A stretch of 64,000 nucleotides of DNA from Calendula officinalis (GCA_963853835.1 OY970822.1:20121058-20185057), one strand, 5' to 3'. Counted from the stretch's first letter, positions 23,520-36,013 are shown. Translations and numbers: made by a program. The notes: a model not told the origin generated them from the letters alone.

Positions 23520-24740
23520 TAACCTGCTGCTACAGGTCAGTAATTCGAATTCATAACAAATTTATATGATTTTTTTTTTTTTAAATTTATATTATTACAG
23601 TTTGACTTTAAAGTCTTAAGTTATATCTATGTGTACTATGGTACTAACAAATTTATATAATGTATAATTAGAAAAAATATAAATTTTTTTACAGTTTGAC
23701 TTTAAAGTCAAACTGCGTATTTCAACAACTTTATCAGTTCTGGAAAGGAAAATTATAATAATTCATAACAAATTTATATGATTTTTTTTTTAAGTTTACT
23801 GTTAAATCATATCTATGTTTATTATGGTACTACTTTAATTTATACGATATCTAATAAGAAAAAAGAAAAATTTTGTTACAGTTTGACTTTAAAGTCTTAA
23901 GTTATATCTATGTGTACCATGGTACTAACAAATTTATATAATGTCTAATAAGAAAAAATATAAATTTTTTAACAGTTTGACTCTTAATTTATATCGATTT
24001 GTACTAGGGTACTAAAAAAATTAGTCTATAACTAATAATAAAAAATTGCGTATTAACAAGATTATATGCTACATCAGCCTATTAATACAGTTTGATTTTA
24101 AGTAATTTTTCAGTTTACTCTTAATTTATATCTATTTGTACTAGGGTACTAAAAAAATTATTCTATAAGTAATAATAAAAAATATACGTTTTTTTACAGT
24201 TTGACTTTAAAGTCAAACTGCGTATTAACAAGATTATATGCTACATCAGCCTATTAATACAGTTTGATTTTAAGTAATTTTTCAGTTTACTCTTAATTTA
24301 TATCTATTTGTACTAGGGTACTAAAAAAATTATTCTATAAGTAATAATAAAAAATATACGTTTTTTTACAGTTTGACTTTAAAGTCAAACTACGTATTAA
24401 CAAGATTATATGCTACATCAGCCTATTAATACAGTTTGATTTTAAGTTCGTTTTTTATGTTTACTCTTAATTTATATCTATTTGTACTAGGGTACTAAAA
24501 ATATTGTTCTATAACTAATAATAAAAAATATACGTTTTTTTACAGTTTGACTTTAAAGTCAAACTGCGTATTAACAAGATTATATGCTACATCAGCGTAT
24601 TAATACAGTTTGATTTTAAGTAATTTTTCAGTTTACTCTTAATTTATATCTATGTGTACTAGGGTACTAAAAAAATTATTCTATAACTAATAAAAAAATA
24701 TATCAATTAAGCTACAGTTTGACTTTAAAGTCAAACAGTA
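23520..24740. repeat. 172 bp tandem repeat built on a palindrome, inside the Helitron
   Basis: Each full unit starts at a 24 bp palindrome, CAGTTTGACTTT followed directly by its reverse complement. It continues through TTAACAAGATTATATGCTAC, then CTTAATTTATATCTA and ACTAGGGTACTAAAAA. Palindromes start at 24197, 24369, 24543 and 24715 (spacing 172, 174, 172); an older copy is at 23692. Half-palindromes ending AAAGTCTTAAG occur near 23600 and 23879. The copies at 24369 and 24715 have slightly altered right arms. Confidence 0.9.
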
Positions 24741-24749
24741 AATTTCAGC

Positions 24750-27026
24750 ATGTTTCTAAGTTCTGGAAAGCAAACTGTTATGCTTTCCAACAAATTTATA
24801 TGTTTCCGCATTTATAAACTAGCTGAACACCTTACCTACATTCAATTCCCTACAAAATTTGTATGGAAAAGTGATAAACGTTGTTGGGAGCCACGTAAGC
24901 AAGGTTTTTCAATCGGTAGAATTCACTCCGTTCCTCCTAACTTCGGTGAAGCTTATTTTCTAAGAATTTTATCAAACAAAGTCGTATGCCCAAAATCTTT
25001 TGAAGATCTTCGTACTGTGAACAAACGTTTATGTCCAACATTTAGAGATGCGTGTTTTGAAAGGGGTCTATTAGATGATGATAGAGAATACATAGATGCT
25101 ATTAAAGAAGCAAGCTTCTCTGGCACTGGTTATTATTTACGTTCTTTATTTGCAATAATGTTAACTACAAGCAGTTTGTCTAGACCAGAAGTCGTATGAG
25201 AAACCACATGGAAGTATTTGTCAGATGGTATTTTGTATCGTCAACAACGAAGGTTCAGTAATCCAGGTAACAAATGAAATATTTTCCTAACTTTTAATAA
25301 AACTTTATTTTACAGTATTTTTTTTTAATTTTATTTCTAACATATTATTTTTGTATTTTAGATTTATCTCTTTCGGACGATCAACTCAAAAATATTACGT
25401 TGTGCGAGATAGAATCTCTTTTAAACCTTAACAATTCTAGCCTGAAGAATTTTGCTCATATTCCATATCCTGATGACAATTCTTTAGAATCTTCAAACAA
25501 TCGTATGATTGCAGACGAGCTATCTTATGATAAGACAGCCTTGAAGAACGAATTTGATCAAAATTTGCAGTCATTAACAGATGAACAACGAGGTGTTTTT
25601 GATGATATTATGTCATCTGTTGATTCTGATAACGAGGGTGTGTTCTTTGTTTATGGTTATGGCGGAACTGATAAAACATTCTTATGGAGAACTCTTTCAT
25701 CCGCCATAAGGTCTAAAGGGAAAATTGTGTTAAATGTTGCTTCGAGCGGTATTGCTTCGTTATTGCTATCAGGAGGTAGGACTGCTCACTCTCGGTTTCA
25801 CATTCCTTTTTATCTTAATGAAGATTCCATGTGTTCTATAACGCCAAACAACGATGTCGCGATGCTAATAAAAAAACATCGCTTATAATATGGGATGAGG
25901 CGCCAATGGTTCATAAGCATGCTTTTGAAGCGTTGGATAGAACACTTCGAGATATTTTAAGAGCTGGTAATAATGTGAACAGTGATCTACCATTTGGAGG
26001 AAAAGTTGTTGTTTTTGGTGGAGATTTCAGACAGATTCTACCGGTTGTGCCAAACGGGAGCAGACAAGATATAGTAAATGCATCGTTGAGTTCTTCATAT
26101 ATATGGCAGAGCTGCAAAGTTAAAACGTTAACCAAAAACTTGAGGTTGACAGTGGGGAGTGATATAGCTGATATTCAAGAAACAACGTCATTTGCAAACT
26201 GGCTACTGGATATTGGCGAAGGCAAAATTGGTGGGGCGAATGATGGTAACGCAATTATTGATATTGACCCATATCTTATAATTTCAACATGTGCAGACCC
26301 GTTAAGTGCGTTGATTGATTTTGTTTATCCTTCTTTGCTAGAAAACATAAATACTCCAGGTTATTTTCAAGAAAGAGCAATACTCACCCCTAAAAACGAA
26401 GGTGTTAGGGATATTAATTATCGTTTTTTAGCTATTTTCCCGGGAGAAGCCAAAGAATATTTAAGTTCTGATAGCATTTGTCCTGAAGAGTTTTTGAATG
26501 AAGGGTTTGATGATAGTTTGTACTCACCTGACGTGCTTAATGGTATTAGAATAGGTGGATTGCCAAATCATCAGTTAGTTTTAAAAGTCGGTGTCCCCGT
26601 TATGTTATTAAGGAATATTGACCAGAAAAATGGTTTATGCAACGGTACAAGACTTCAGATTGTGGCTTTGGGTGTCCGTGTTATAGAAGCAGTTGTTATA
26701 TCTGGGAACAATGTTGGATATCGTACTTTTATATCAAGATTATCTTTGACACCATCTGACGCCAAAATCCCTTTTAAATTTAAAAGAAGGCAATTTCCAC
26801 TATCTATTTGTTTTGCTATGACAATTAATAAGAGTCAATGTCAATCATTGTCGAATGTGGGTTTGTATTTGAGAGAGCCTGTTTTTCACACGGTCAATTG
26901 TATGTGGCTTTATCTAGAGTAAAAAGCAGAAAAGGACTGAAGATTTTAATAGAAGATAAAGATGGCGGCGTCACGAATAAAACTTCAAACGTTGTATTTA
27001 AAGAAGTTTTTAGAAATTTATCTTGA
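24750..27026 (+). pseudogene. Helitron PIF1-like helicase, Rep domain missing, several lesions
   Basis: The first segment (24750-25199) is the inter-domain region typical of RepHel proteins (FPTKFVWKSDKR, GFSIGRIHSVPP). It ends in a TGA at 25197 where relatives have Trp. An intron follows at 25267-25361 (CAG|GTAACA to TTTTAG). The PIF1 helicase then starts with Walker A read as GYGGTDKTF instead of GGTGKT (about 25654-25682). The frame shifts in an A run near 25870; Walker B (IIWDEAPM) and FGGDFRQILPVV are in the new frame. A second shift in a T run near 26886 moves the final motif (SHGQLYVALSRVKS) to a third frame. A stop, at least two frameshifts and a damaged Walker A make this a pseudogene. 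Confidence 0.9.
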
Positions 27027-27808
27027 TTTATTAGTTTAAACATATTTAATAATTTTTCATTGAATGTTGGACTACATTTTAATCAGTTTATGTTATTTTT
27101 TATATTGTAATGATGTACGTGTTTTGCAACACAAATGGTCCTCCTCTTAGTATATTATTTTATTTATTTATTCGTTTACAATTCTAATACAGGTAAAACT
27201 AAATCTGGTATAAAGCTTTGTATTATATATTCTTAACGATCAGTATAAAGATTGACAACCCGTGATTCTTCACGGGTTATAACCTAGTTCAAGATATAAA
27301 AGAAAAAAAATCACAAAGAATAGTTGTTTTTTATGGTTTTGATCTGTTTTACGAGCAGGTAGCTTGAAATCGTTGCAGATGAAGGTTTGCATATATTTTT
27401 GTTGTTCTTAAAGATTAAACTTGACGGCTTCTGAAAATTCCTATATTTTCAAATAAGCTTCACTAGGAAAACAAATAGGATTACGAGATTTCTTTAAGTT
27501 TGAGTTATCTACAAATAAGGAAATGAAATAATTATAGAGACAACTTCAAGGTATATCTAGTAGCAATAATAGCATTCCTTTGAAGAGTTAACAACAGCCT
27601 TAGGAATTTAGGGGGTTGTTGGGATAGTTTGGAGTCTTCGAAGTACCAATAAATTCTCAATGAACATAAACTTTTTAAAAATAAATTCGATTGTCTATTT
27701 TCACCAAATTAATAGAACTTTTACAAATTGGGTTTCTTCAAGAATCCGATTATCTATTTATATATACTTTTTTGAAACTTTTTTGTTTAATATGAACTAA
27801 ACAATATA

Positions 27809-28128
27809 CTTCCTTCGTATCAAAATAAGTAAATCACTTTGAAGTTTACATTTTTTGAGACAAAATAAGATAATAAGAGATTTGTGAAATTAAATGGGGT
27901 AATTAGAATGGATGGTCCCCACATCTTGTACTACTGTGTTGCTTTTTGTAGGAATGTAACAAAAATGGATGAGCCACGCACCTTTAATGATGTTTAAAGA
28001 GGGATACGTAAGGGTAAATGAGTAATTTTAAATATGAAAACTTACCAAATAAGGTAAATTATTAAAGTGATTCACTTATTTTGCACCCCGAAAAGAAAAG
28101 TGATTCACTTATTTTGATACCGAGGAAG
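27809..28128. mobile_element. Stowaway-like MITE
   Basis: The left end CTTCCTTCGTATCAAAATAA is mirrored at the right end (TTATTTTGATACCGAGGAAG). TA flanks at 27807-27808 and 28129-28130 agree with a mariner-type insertion. It is 320 bp and non-coding. Confidence 0.88.
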
Positions 28129-28703
28129 TAAAACCTAAATTAATGCTTTAATCAATTTCAATGTATACAACCACATCAAGTATGCCAATATCAAGCTATA
28201 TACATAAGAAAAATGAGTCACACTAAAGTGAATATACTCTAGACTCTAAGCCCTCACAATTTGTCATGAGTTATAAGTTACTAGATATATGTGTAATGTG
28301 GCGGTAGTTATTCTGTAATTATTTTTTTGCGATGATGATAATGATGGTTGTTGTAGCAGTAATGATGATGGTGGGTGGTGATCGTTGTGATGTTTGGTAG
28401 CGGTGGCGGTAATGAGTGGTGGTCAATAGAATAATACGAGTTTAGATACCAATAAAGATTATAATATGATACATAAGTAATTTATAGTCAAATAATTAAC
28501 ATTAGTCCTAGTAGCTCAGTTGGTTAAAGTCATTGATAATAACATGAAGGTCATGAGGCTACTAATTTTTTTAAAACACAAATATTTCTCGAAATAGCAA
28601 GTGTTTGGCTGGAAATTAAGTTTTATTAATATGAGAATATAAAAATGCATTATACATAGTAAAGATAATATGTTGTGATACAAGTTACAACTGCTATATA
28701 ATA

Positions 28704-28866
28704 CTACTTATGTCCCAAAATTATTGTCAACAGACAAAATACACATAATTTGAGAAAAGTGTGTTTATTAGGTTGTGCAACCAATAAAATTATATCTTTA
28801 CCGCCTAACTGTTTTTTGATAGGTGAAAATTTTAAGTTAACAATAATTTTGGAACATATTAAAAAG
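28704..28866. mobile_element. Candidate short Stowaway-like MITE
   Basis: ATGTCCCAAAATTATTGT on the left faces ACAATAATTTTGGAACAT on the right, with TA at each outer edge. It is about 163 bp. The outermost bases are less well matched than in the other MITEs. Confidence 0.6.
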
Positions 28867-29051
28867 TAATTGTGAATAATAAAATTGGGATGGAGATGAT
28901 AATTCAATTATCTCCAAACTTGCCATATATAGTCATAACTTGAATCATTTTTTCTTATAGACAAAATAGAAAATGGAAAACATTATCAAATAGGGTTACA
29001 CATACAATGCTGATCACATTGACATAACATGAATATTTCGGTGGTGTTAAG

Positions 29052-29578
29052 TGTTTGGGATATAAAGATATACAAATTCTATTACTGATGCTGCAATTGC
29101 CAATTGATACTGATTAATGAATATTGAAGTTAGTACTGATGGGGCAGAAATGCTATCTACTACTGATGCTAATCTTGGAAGTTACTACTGATGATGAATA
29201 CTACTGACGATCAATGATTACTACTGATCCTATTTATGGTGTTGATCGAGTCCAAGATTCTAGCTTAGTTTGTTATAGAATGTATATCTTGATGTATATT
29301 GAGTGTAATCGATTCCTAGAATAACTAGGTTAACAATTTAGGCTTCAATGACTAGTATATATAGTTCCTTACGAATTGTAAACGTACGTGTGTATTGATC
29401 GATAAAATTAATATACATTGAAGCTTTTTGTGATTACTGTGTTCTTATTGTTCAATCGTATTTATTTACAGTATTCATAAGTTCTTAATCAATTAAACTC
29501 GAGTGTTGATCCGCTGCAACTTCTCGTAGTTTGTAGATCTATGATTAATTAATCTATCTGGGTTAATCGATCCTGACA
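29052..29578 (+). repeat. 5' LTR of the copia element
   Basis: Starts TGTTTGGGATATAAAG and ends GATCCTGACA. A TATATATA box lies at 29356-29363. It contains several TACTACTGA motifs (for example 29182 and 29218). Confidence 0.93.
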
Positions 29579-29579
29579 A

Positions 29580-29591
29580 GTGGTATCAGAG
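29580..29591 (+). promoter_or_regulatory. Primer binding site, initiator tRNA-Met type
   Basis: GTGGTATCAGAGC, starting two bases after the 5' LTR, contains TGGTATCAGAGC, the usual complement of the 3' end of plant initiator tRNA-Met. Confidence 0.9.
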
Positions 29592-29663
29592 CATTACGGT
29601 TCTAGATCTACGAATTTAAGAACAACAAAAAGTGTCATACTTTCGATCTCAAAATTGTTAATC

Positions 29664-30853
29664 ATGCCTGATAACAATGAAAGCACTCAAGCTAACAAAA
29701 TTCTCATTCTCACTCCCAACAACTTTGGGATGTGGAAGAACAGAATCAAGCAATATATGCTTATTACTGATTATTCCATGTGGGAAGTTGTTGTTGAAGG
29801 CAACAAAACCATCCAGACTCAAGTAGCAAGTTCCTCGACTGAAGTCGACAAACTCAAGTGTGAAAAAGAGAAGAAAGACAGAGGCATTGAACTCAAAGCC
29901 TTAAGCACTCTTTTGCTTGCTATTCCCAATGATTACCAACATCTCTTTGTTGAATATGACGATGCAAAGAAGCTATGGCAAGCACTGGAAAAGAGGTTTG
30001 TTGGCACAAAGAGCACCAAAAGAAACATGAAATCTGTTATGAAACAGGACTTTGAAAACTTCAAAGGCCAAAAGAATGAATCATTATCACAAGTCTTTGA
30101 TAGGTTCAACAAACTTATTGGTGAACTGAATCAAGTTGGTTACAAACCAAACAATGATGATGTAAACAGGAAGTTTCTCAGATCTCTTGGTGAAGAATGG
30201 TCTATGTATACAGTCATATATAGACAAGGTGACTAAGAGTGTTTGAATCTGAGGTAAGTACTAAAACTCCAAATTTATCTTCAAACAATGCTGCTTTTGT
30301 GTCCAGTACAGGAACAGGTCAGGAGGCTATAAAGAATGCAGGTATTGAAGATATAGTAAGAGAATCTTTCTTCACCAGTCATGTGCATACTGCATTGATT
30401 AGTGAGGATTTAGAACAACTCAATCCTGATGATTTGGAAGAGATGGACATCAAGTGGCAGATGGCAGTGCTGAGCTTAAGAACAAAAAGGTTTCTTAAAA
30501 GAACTGGAAGGCAAAATCTGTCTTACAACAAAGGTGATCGTGTTGGATTTGACAAGACCAAAGTCAAATGCTACAACTGTAGCAATCTGGGTCACTTTGC
30601 CAGAGAATGTCCAAACAAAGACCAAAGATCAAGCTACAACAAAAACAATACTTCCAATTCAACTGCTTTAGTATCTCAAGAAGGACAAGGATATGACTGG
30701 AGCTTTCAAGCAGAAGAACATGCACAGAACCAAGCTCTCATGGCCTTCACTACTGATTCTACTACTGAGGTACATTCTAAATCTTGTACTCCTGAATGCA
30801 TTAAGGCATATAAAGAATTAGAAAAACTTAATAAGAAACACTTGAAGAGATGA
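29664..30853 (+). pseudogene. Copia gag (UBN2-type capsid region and CCHC knuckle), broken
   Basis: The ATG at 29664 opens a capsid-like region (NNFGMWKNRIKQYML, KKLWQALEKRFVG, ESLSQVFDRFNKLIGEL) that stops at 30236. The frame continues in another register from 30239 (VFESEVSTKTPN) with an apparent deletion at the joint. It reaches the zinc knuckle CYNCSNLGHFARECP (about 30571-30612) and stops at 30853. Gag packages the element RNA into virus-like particles; this copy cannot make the full protein. Confidence 0.9.
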
Positions 30854-32058
30854 TTCTTAACAGGAATAGAAGAATTGAATATAATGGTTGTATAGCTGAT
30901 TTAGAAAACCAAATTAAAATCTATAAAATAACTGATCAAAAAATAAAAGATGAATTGCTACAAACCACTTATAAAAAGGAACATGTTGAATTAAAACTAA
31001 AAGAAACTTTGATCAAATTAGAAGAATGTCAAATGGAATTAGAACAAAATAAACTAACTATTAAAAAATTTGAAAGAAGTTCTAAAATTGTTAATGAATT
31101 AACAAATAATCAAGCCACTGAAAAAGTTGTGCATGGAGTGGGATATCATGCAGTCCCACCTCCAACAAATTTTATCCCTCCTCTTAAATCAAGCACAGAA
31201 TGAATTTTAAATAATTTAAAAATTGAAAGTCAAACTGAAACTGAAACCAGTAATGAAACAAATGAATCAAATGAGTCTTCTGATGATGATCAAACAACTG
31301 AGTCAACTGATACAAGTTTTCACACAACACAAAGTCAAACTGAATCCCCAAAATACAACTCAGAAAATATACCTACAATTTTAAAAAGGGGAAATCAAAG
31401 AAACTTGAACCAGTTAAAAGAACAAAGAAAACCTGAAAGTGCTAAGTCAACAAAATTATCATGTTTAATTTGCAACAAGGTTAACCACATAGCTAAAAAC
31501 TGTCACTTCAATCCTATTAACAGTCAAGAATTTAAAGAATTTAAAATCAACAAAGAAAAGCAAAAAGCTTTAAAATTAAAACAAACTGAAGAAATAAAAG
31601 CAAAAGAACTTAAAAAACCATGTGTTGAAACTCCCAAATTTGGAAGAACTGCACAAAGATTTGTGCAAAATATCAGGTATAAAAGTCCAAACAGAAGTAA
31701 TTATTTCAAAAACAATGGAAAACAAAATCACTTTCCTCAATATTCAAAGTTTTCAAACATCAACTATTCCAGGTTTACTACTGGTCAAAACCCTAATTAC
31801 AATGCTGTCTGGTATAATTACAAAAACACTACTGACCATGCTCAAAACTCATATTACCCAAACACTACTGGTCCATCAGTAGTAAAATATTCAAAAGCTA
31901 AACACTACGGGTATAAACGTAGATCAGTAGCAAACAAGAACACCAGTACTAACCAAACAAAGAACAAACCTACGTACAAGGCTCATTCAGTTAGAAAAAC
32001 TTACTCTTCAAAGGATGAACCCAAGACAAAACAAGCTTGGGTTCCCAAACCTAACTAA
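30850..32058 (+). pseudogene. Copia gag-pol linker: coiled coil and second zinc knuckle
   Basis: One reading frame, interrupted by a TGA at 31201-31203. The first part (30850-31200) is Lys/Glu-rich and predicted coiled coil. After the stop comes an acidic Ser/Thr-rich stretch, then a second CCHC knuckle (CLICNKVNHIAKNCHF, about 31462-31509) and a basic Asn/Tyr-rich region. Two knuckles split by a coiled coil are a Sirevirus-like trait (inference). Confidence 0.75.
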
Positions 32059-32072
32059 TCCTTTTACTTTCT

Positions 32073-33533
32073 GTGCAGAGTATCCAGATCGCTGAAGAAG
32101 GTAGAACATGGCATATTGATAGTGGATTCTCTAGGCACATGACTGGAAATCTTCAAATACTTAGAGATTTCAAGTCTTTTGAAGGAGAATATGTTGCTTT
32201 TGGAGAAAATCCAAGAGGTGGTAAGATTACAGGTAAAGGTACAGTATCAAATGGTAAGATCACTTTTGATGATGTATTTTATGTTGCTAAGCTTAAATAT
32301 AATCTGGTTAGTGTCTCACAAGTCTGTGATAAGAAGAACAAAATTCTTTTTACAGATGTTGAGTGCATCATTCTTTCTCCTGATTTTATTTTAGATGAAA
32401 AATTTGTTGTTTCAAGAACACCAAGGAGAAACAATTTGTATTGCCTGGATATAGGGGGAGAACTCATTTCTTCAAATGAGATCAACTCTTTTATATCTAA
32501 GGCAAACACAAATGAATCAGAACTCTGGCATAGAAGGATGTGTCACACAAATTTTAAAAATATGAACAATTTAGTCAAAAAGAATCTGGTAGTTGGTTTA
32601 CCTCAAAAAGAATTTATGTGTGATCATCATTGTGTTGTCTGCCTAAAAGGTAAACAACACAAGACTTCTCATAAGACCAAAGCAATCAATTCTATTTCTA
32701 ATCCTTTGCAGCTCTTACATGTGGACCTTTTTGGACCTACAAATGTAATGAGTATTGGAAAGAAACAATACTACCTTGTTATTACTGATGATTTCTCCAG
32801 ATATACTTGGGTCTTCTTTCTTAGGACCAAAGATGAAACAAGTGAAATTATAAAGAATCTGATTGTAAAGCTGGAAAACACAAGAGATCTCAAAGTGAAA
32901 GCAATTAAATGTGACAATGGAACACAATTTAAAAATACTAACCTAATTGATTTTTGTGATCTTAAGGGAATTGACAGGCAGTACAGCTCACCAAGAACTC
33001 CACAACAAAATGGTGTAGCTGAAAGAAGAAATAGAACCATTATTGAAGCAGCCAGATCTATGCTTGCAGATTTAAAATTACCAATAACTTTTTGGGCTGA
33101 AGCTGTTAATACTGCTTGTTATGTTCAGAACAGAGTATTAATAGTTAAGCCTCACTTTAAAACACCTTATGAACTTTTCAATAAAAGAAAACTATCAATA
33201 AGTTTCTTAAAATCATTTGGTTGTCCTTATACTATTTTAATTACAAGAGAACAAATTGGTAAGTTTGACTGCAAAACAGATGATGGAATATTTGTAGGAT
33301 ACTCAACTCAAAGCAAATCTTATAGAGTATTCAACAAAAGGCTAAGGATCATTGAAGAAAGTATAAATGTATCCTTTAATGAAAGTCTGATGAATGAACA
33401 AGGAAATGGTCCAGATTGGTTGTTTAACATTGATAATCTAACCAAATCTTTTAATGTTAATTATGAGTTTAATACAGGAGATTCATACATTCAAAGCCAA
33501 CAAGTAGAACCATCATCAAGTGGAAGGCAATAA
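32073..33533 (+). pseudogene. Copia protease and integrase
   Basis: The protease signature is WHIDSGFSRHMTG, with the DSG active site. The integrase zinc domain has the H-H-C-C pattern (LWHRRMCHTNF, CVVCLKGKQH). The catalytic core shows VDLFGP, the second Asp in KCDNGTQF, and TPQQNGVAERRN with the third acidic residue. The frame ends at a TAA (33531-33533), but the same register continues directly into the reverse transcriptase segment, so a single stop separates them. Confidence 0.92.
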
Positions 33534-33536
33534 ATC

Positions 33537-35572
33537 ATGAAATACATCTTAGTTAATACTGATCCCACAGTTGATATTGAGGACAGTAGTAACTCTGATA
33601 ACCCTAGTTTCATTGACACCAGTAACAACACCAACTCTGAAGATACTACTGATCCCAGTAGTAACTCTGAACCTCAGAGTTTTGATGATGATCTACACAA
33701 CAATGATGTCAGTAACAACAATGACCCTCCTGAAGTCAATGAAGAAAATGTTACTACTGACACCAGTAGCAATGATAAAACTCCACAAAATGCAAACAAT
33801 CAAGAAGAAACAGGGACAGATGCACAAGTTCCTGAATCCAATGAGTCAAATCTAGATTCTCAAATCACTGTTGACAAAGTTCCTGGAACCAGAACTAAAA
33901 AGAATCATCCTTTGGACTTAGTCCTAAGTGATGTCAATTCAAACATGCAGACAAGAAGCAAATTTAATTCTTCATTAAATTCAAATGTTTGTAACATAAG
34001 TTTAATATCTAATGAATGCATGTATGAATGTTTCCTGTCACAGGAAGAACCTAAGAAGATTCAACAAGCTATGAAAGATTCAAACTGGATCATAGCAATG
34101 CAAGAAGAACTTCTTCAGTTCAAACTACAAGCTGTATGGACTCTTGTACCTCTACCAAAAGGAAAAAGAGCCATTGGTACAAGATGGATCTTCAGAAACA
34201 AGAAAGATGAAAGAGTTATAGTGATAAAAAACAAAGCAAGACTTGTAGCCCAAGGATACACACAAGAAGAAGGCATTGATTATGATGAAGTATATGCACC
34301 TGTTGCCAGAATTGAAGCAATAAGAATATTTCTGGCATATGCTTCATACAAGAAATTCAAAGTCTACCAAATGGATGTGAAAAGTGCTTTCCTTTATGAG
34401 AAAATTGAAGAAGAAGTGTATGTATGCCAACCTCCAGGTTTTGAAGATCCAAAACATGATGACTATGTGTACAAGCTAGACAAAGCTCTATATGGCCTTC
34501 TCAGGCACCAAGAGCTTGGTATGACACATTGTCTTCATACTTATTGAAGAACAATTTCAAGAGAGGTGCCATTGATAAAACATTGTTCACAAGAAAGGTC
34601 AAAGATGATATTCTACTGGTCCAAATATATGTAGATGATATCATCTTTGGATCAACAAATGACCAACTGTGCAAAGAATTTGAAGAATTGATGCAGATCA
34701 AGTTCAAAATGAGCTCAATGGGTCCAATGAACTTCTTTCTTGGACTCCAAATCAATCAAAGATCAGATGGTATCTTGATCAATCAATCTAAATATGTCAG
34801 AGACATTTTAGAGAAATTTGCAATGAAAGACAGCAAAAGTGCAAGCACTCCAATGGAAACCCACAAACACCTACATCCTGATGTTGAGGGGGAGGATGTA
34901 GATGAACACCTTTACAGATCTATGATAGGGTCTTTAATGTATCTAACTGCATCAAGACCTGACATTATGTATAGTGTTTGTGTATGTTCCAGGTATCAAG
35001 CAAGACCTAAGGAACTACACTTGCAAGCTGTTAAAAGAATCTTTAGATACTTGAAAGGGAAACCTTCTCTTGGTCTCTGGTATCCACATGCATCACCATT
35101 TGAACTCATAGCCTACACATATAGTGATTATGGTGGTGAATGTCAAGATAGGAAATCTACTACTGGTGGATGTCAGTTCTTTGGATCAAGATTGGTGTCA
35201 TGGCAATGCAAGAAACAGACCTATGTTTCAACATCAACTGTTGAAGCCGAATATGTAGCTGCATCTGCTTGTTGTGCTCAAGTTCTGTGGATTCAAAATC
35301 AACTCCTAGACTTTGGTATATCTATTCTTAAAACTCCTATTTTTATTGATAATCAAAGTGCTATCAGTATTGTAAATAATCCAGTAAAACATTCTAAAAC
35401 AAAACACATTGAAATAAGATTTCATTTTATAAGGGATTGCAATGAAAAGAAATTAATTAAAGTAGAGAAAATTTATACTGACAATCAATTGGCAGATCTT
35501 TTTACAAAAGCATTTGATGTAGGAAGATTCATCTTCTTAGTTAGCAGTATTGGAATGATTTTAATAAGTTAA
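33537..35572 (+). pseudogene. Copia reverse transcriptase and RNase H, frameshifted
   Basis: A Thr/Asn/Asp-rich linker leads to the RT start (GTRWIFRNKKDE, KARLVAQGYTQEEGIDYDEV, YQMDVKSAFL). The register changes by one base near 34502, and the catalytic YVDDIIFGST lies in the second register (frame 34529-35572). RNase H follows (DRKSTTGGCQFFGS, STVEAEYVAASAC, KTKHIEIRFHFIRD). Where relatives have an acidic residue before SDYGG, this copy reads AYTYSDYGG, possibly losing an RNase H active-site Asp. Confidence 0.92.
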
Positions 35573-35668
35573 TTCTCAAAAGAAAATCATTTGTAAAATG
35601 TTTTGTACAATTTTAATTATTTTACTACTGGTTATTTATTACTACTGATCATATGTTACTACTATAAC

Positions 35669-35946
35669 TTAGTACTGATAGGGTTTCTCAGTAGGATTAG
35701 GTTAAGTATAGAAACAATGGTTACTACTGATGTTTCTACTGCTGACATTTACTTACTACTGATCGGCCGTTATCTGTAAAAATACATAAATTACAATACT
35801 GAGAGGGTTAGTACTGATAGGGTTTCTCAGTAGGATTAGGTTAAGTATAGAAACAATGGTTACTACTGATGTTTCTACTACTGACACTTAGTTACTACTG
35901 ATCGACCGTTATCTGTGAAAATACATAAATTACAATACTGACCCTA
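35669..35946 (+). repeat. 139 bp direct tandem repeat, two copies
   Basis: TTAGTACTGATAGGGTTTCT starts at 35669 and again at 35808. The copies stay nearly identical through TTAAGTATAGAAACAATGG and the CCGTTATCTGT region to ATAAATTACAATACTGA. Each carries several TACTACTGA motifs. The repeat sits between RNase H and the TATA box at 36014, where an upstream enhancer duplication would lie. Confidence 0.9.
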
Positions 35947-36013
35947 ATGAAAATAGTCGTTGGGTTATTATTCGAAGGACATTTCGGTCATTTTGCAGGT
36001 AAAAATCGAAAAA

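Larger units (their letters stand above)
22519..27287 (+). mobile_element. Helitron carrying a broken helicase gene
   Basis: The 5' end TCTATCTTATAATAAAAC at 22519 is preceded by A. The 3' end has the hairpin CCCGTGA/TCACGGG at 27259-27275, followed 12 bases later by CTAG (27284-27287) and then T. This is the Helitron arrangement: TC start, hairpin, CTAG end, insertion between A and T. At 4.77 kb it holds a tandem repeat block (23520-24740) and helicase exons (24750-27026). The upstream half contains no recognisable HUH Rep domain, so it cannot be autonomous. Confidence 0.88.
27288..29051. other. Gene-free spacer with MITEs
   Basis: No coding region is supported. It holds a Stowaway-like MITE (27809-28128), a second candidate (28704-28866) and a TAGCTCAGTTGGTTAAAG tRNA-like stretch near 28510, probably SINE-derived. 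Around 28325-28430 the sequence is GATGATG/GGTGGT-rich, of low complexity. Confidence 0.6.

Noticed and set aside
23520..24740. Regularly spaced palindromic repeats that could suggest CRISPR
   Set aside because: The whole 172 bp unit is conserved, not just a short repeat, and the host is a plant Helitron.
28501..28565. tRNA-like stretch TAGCTCAGTTGGTTAAAG
   Set aside because: No full cloverleaf or box B in the right place; probably a SINE or decayed relic.
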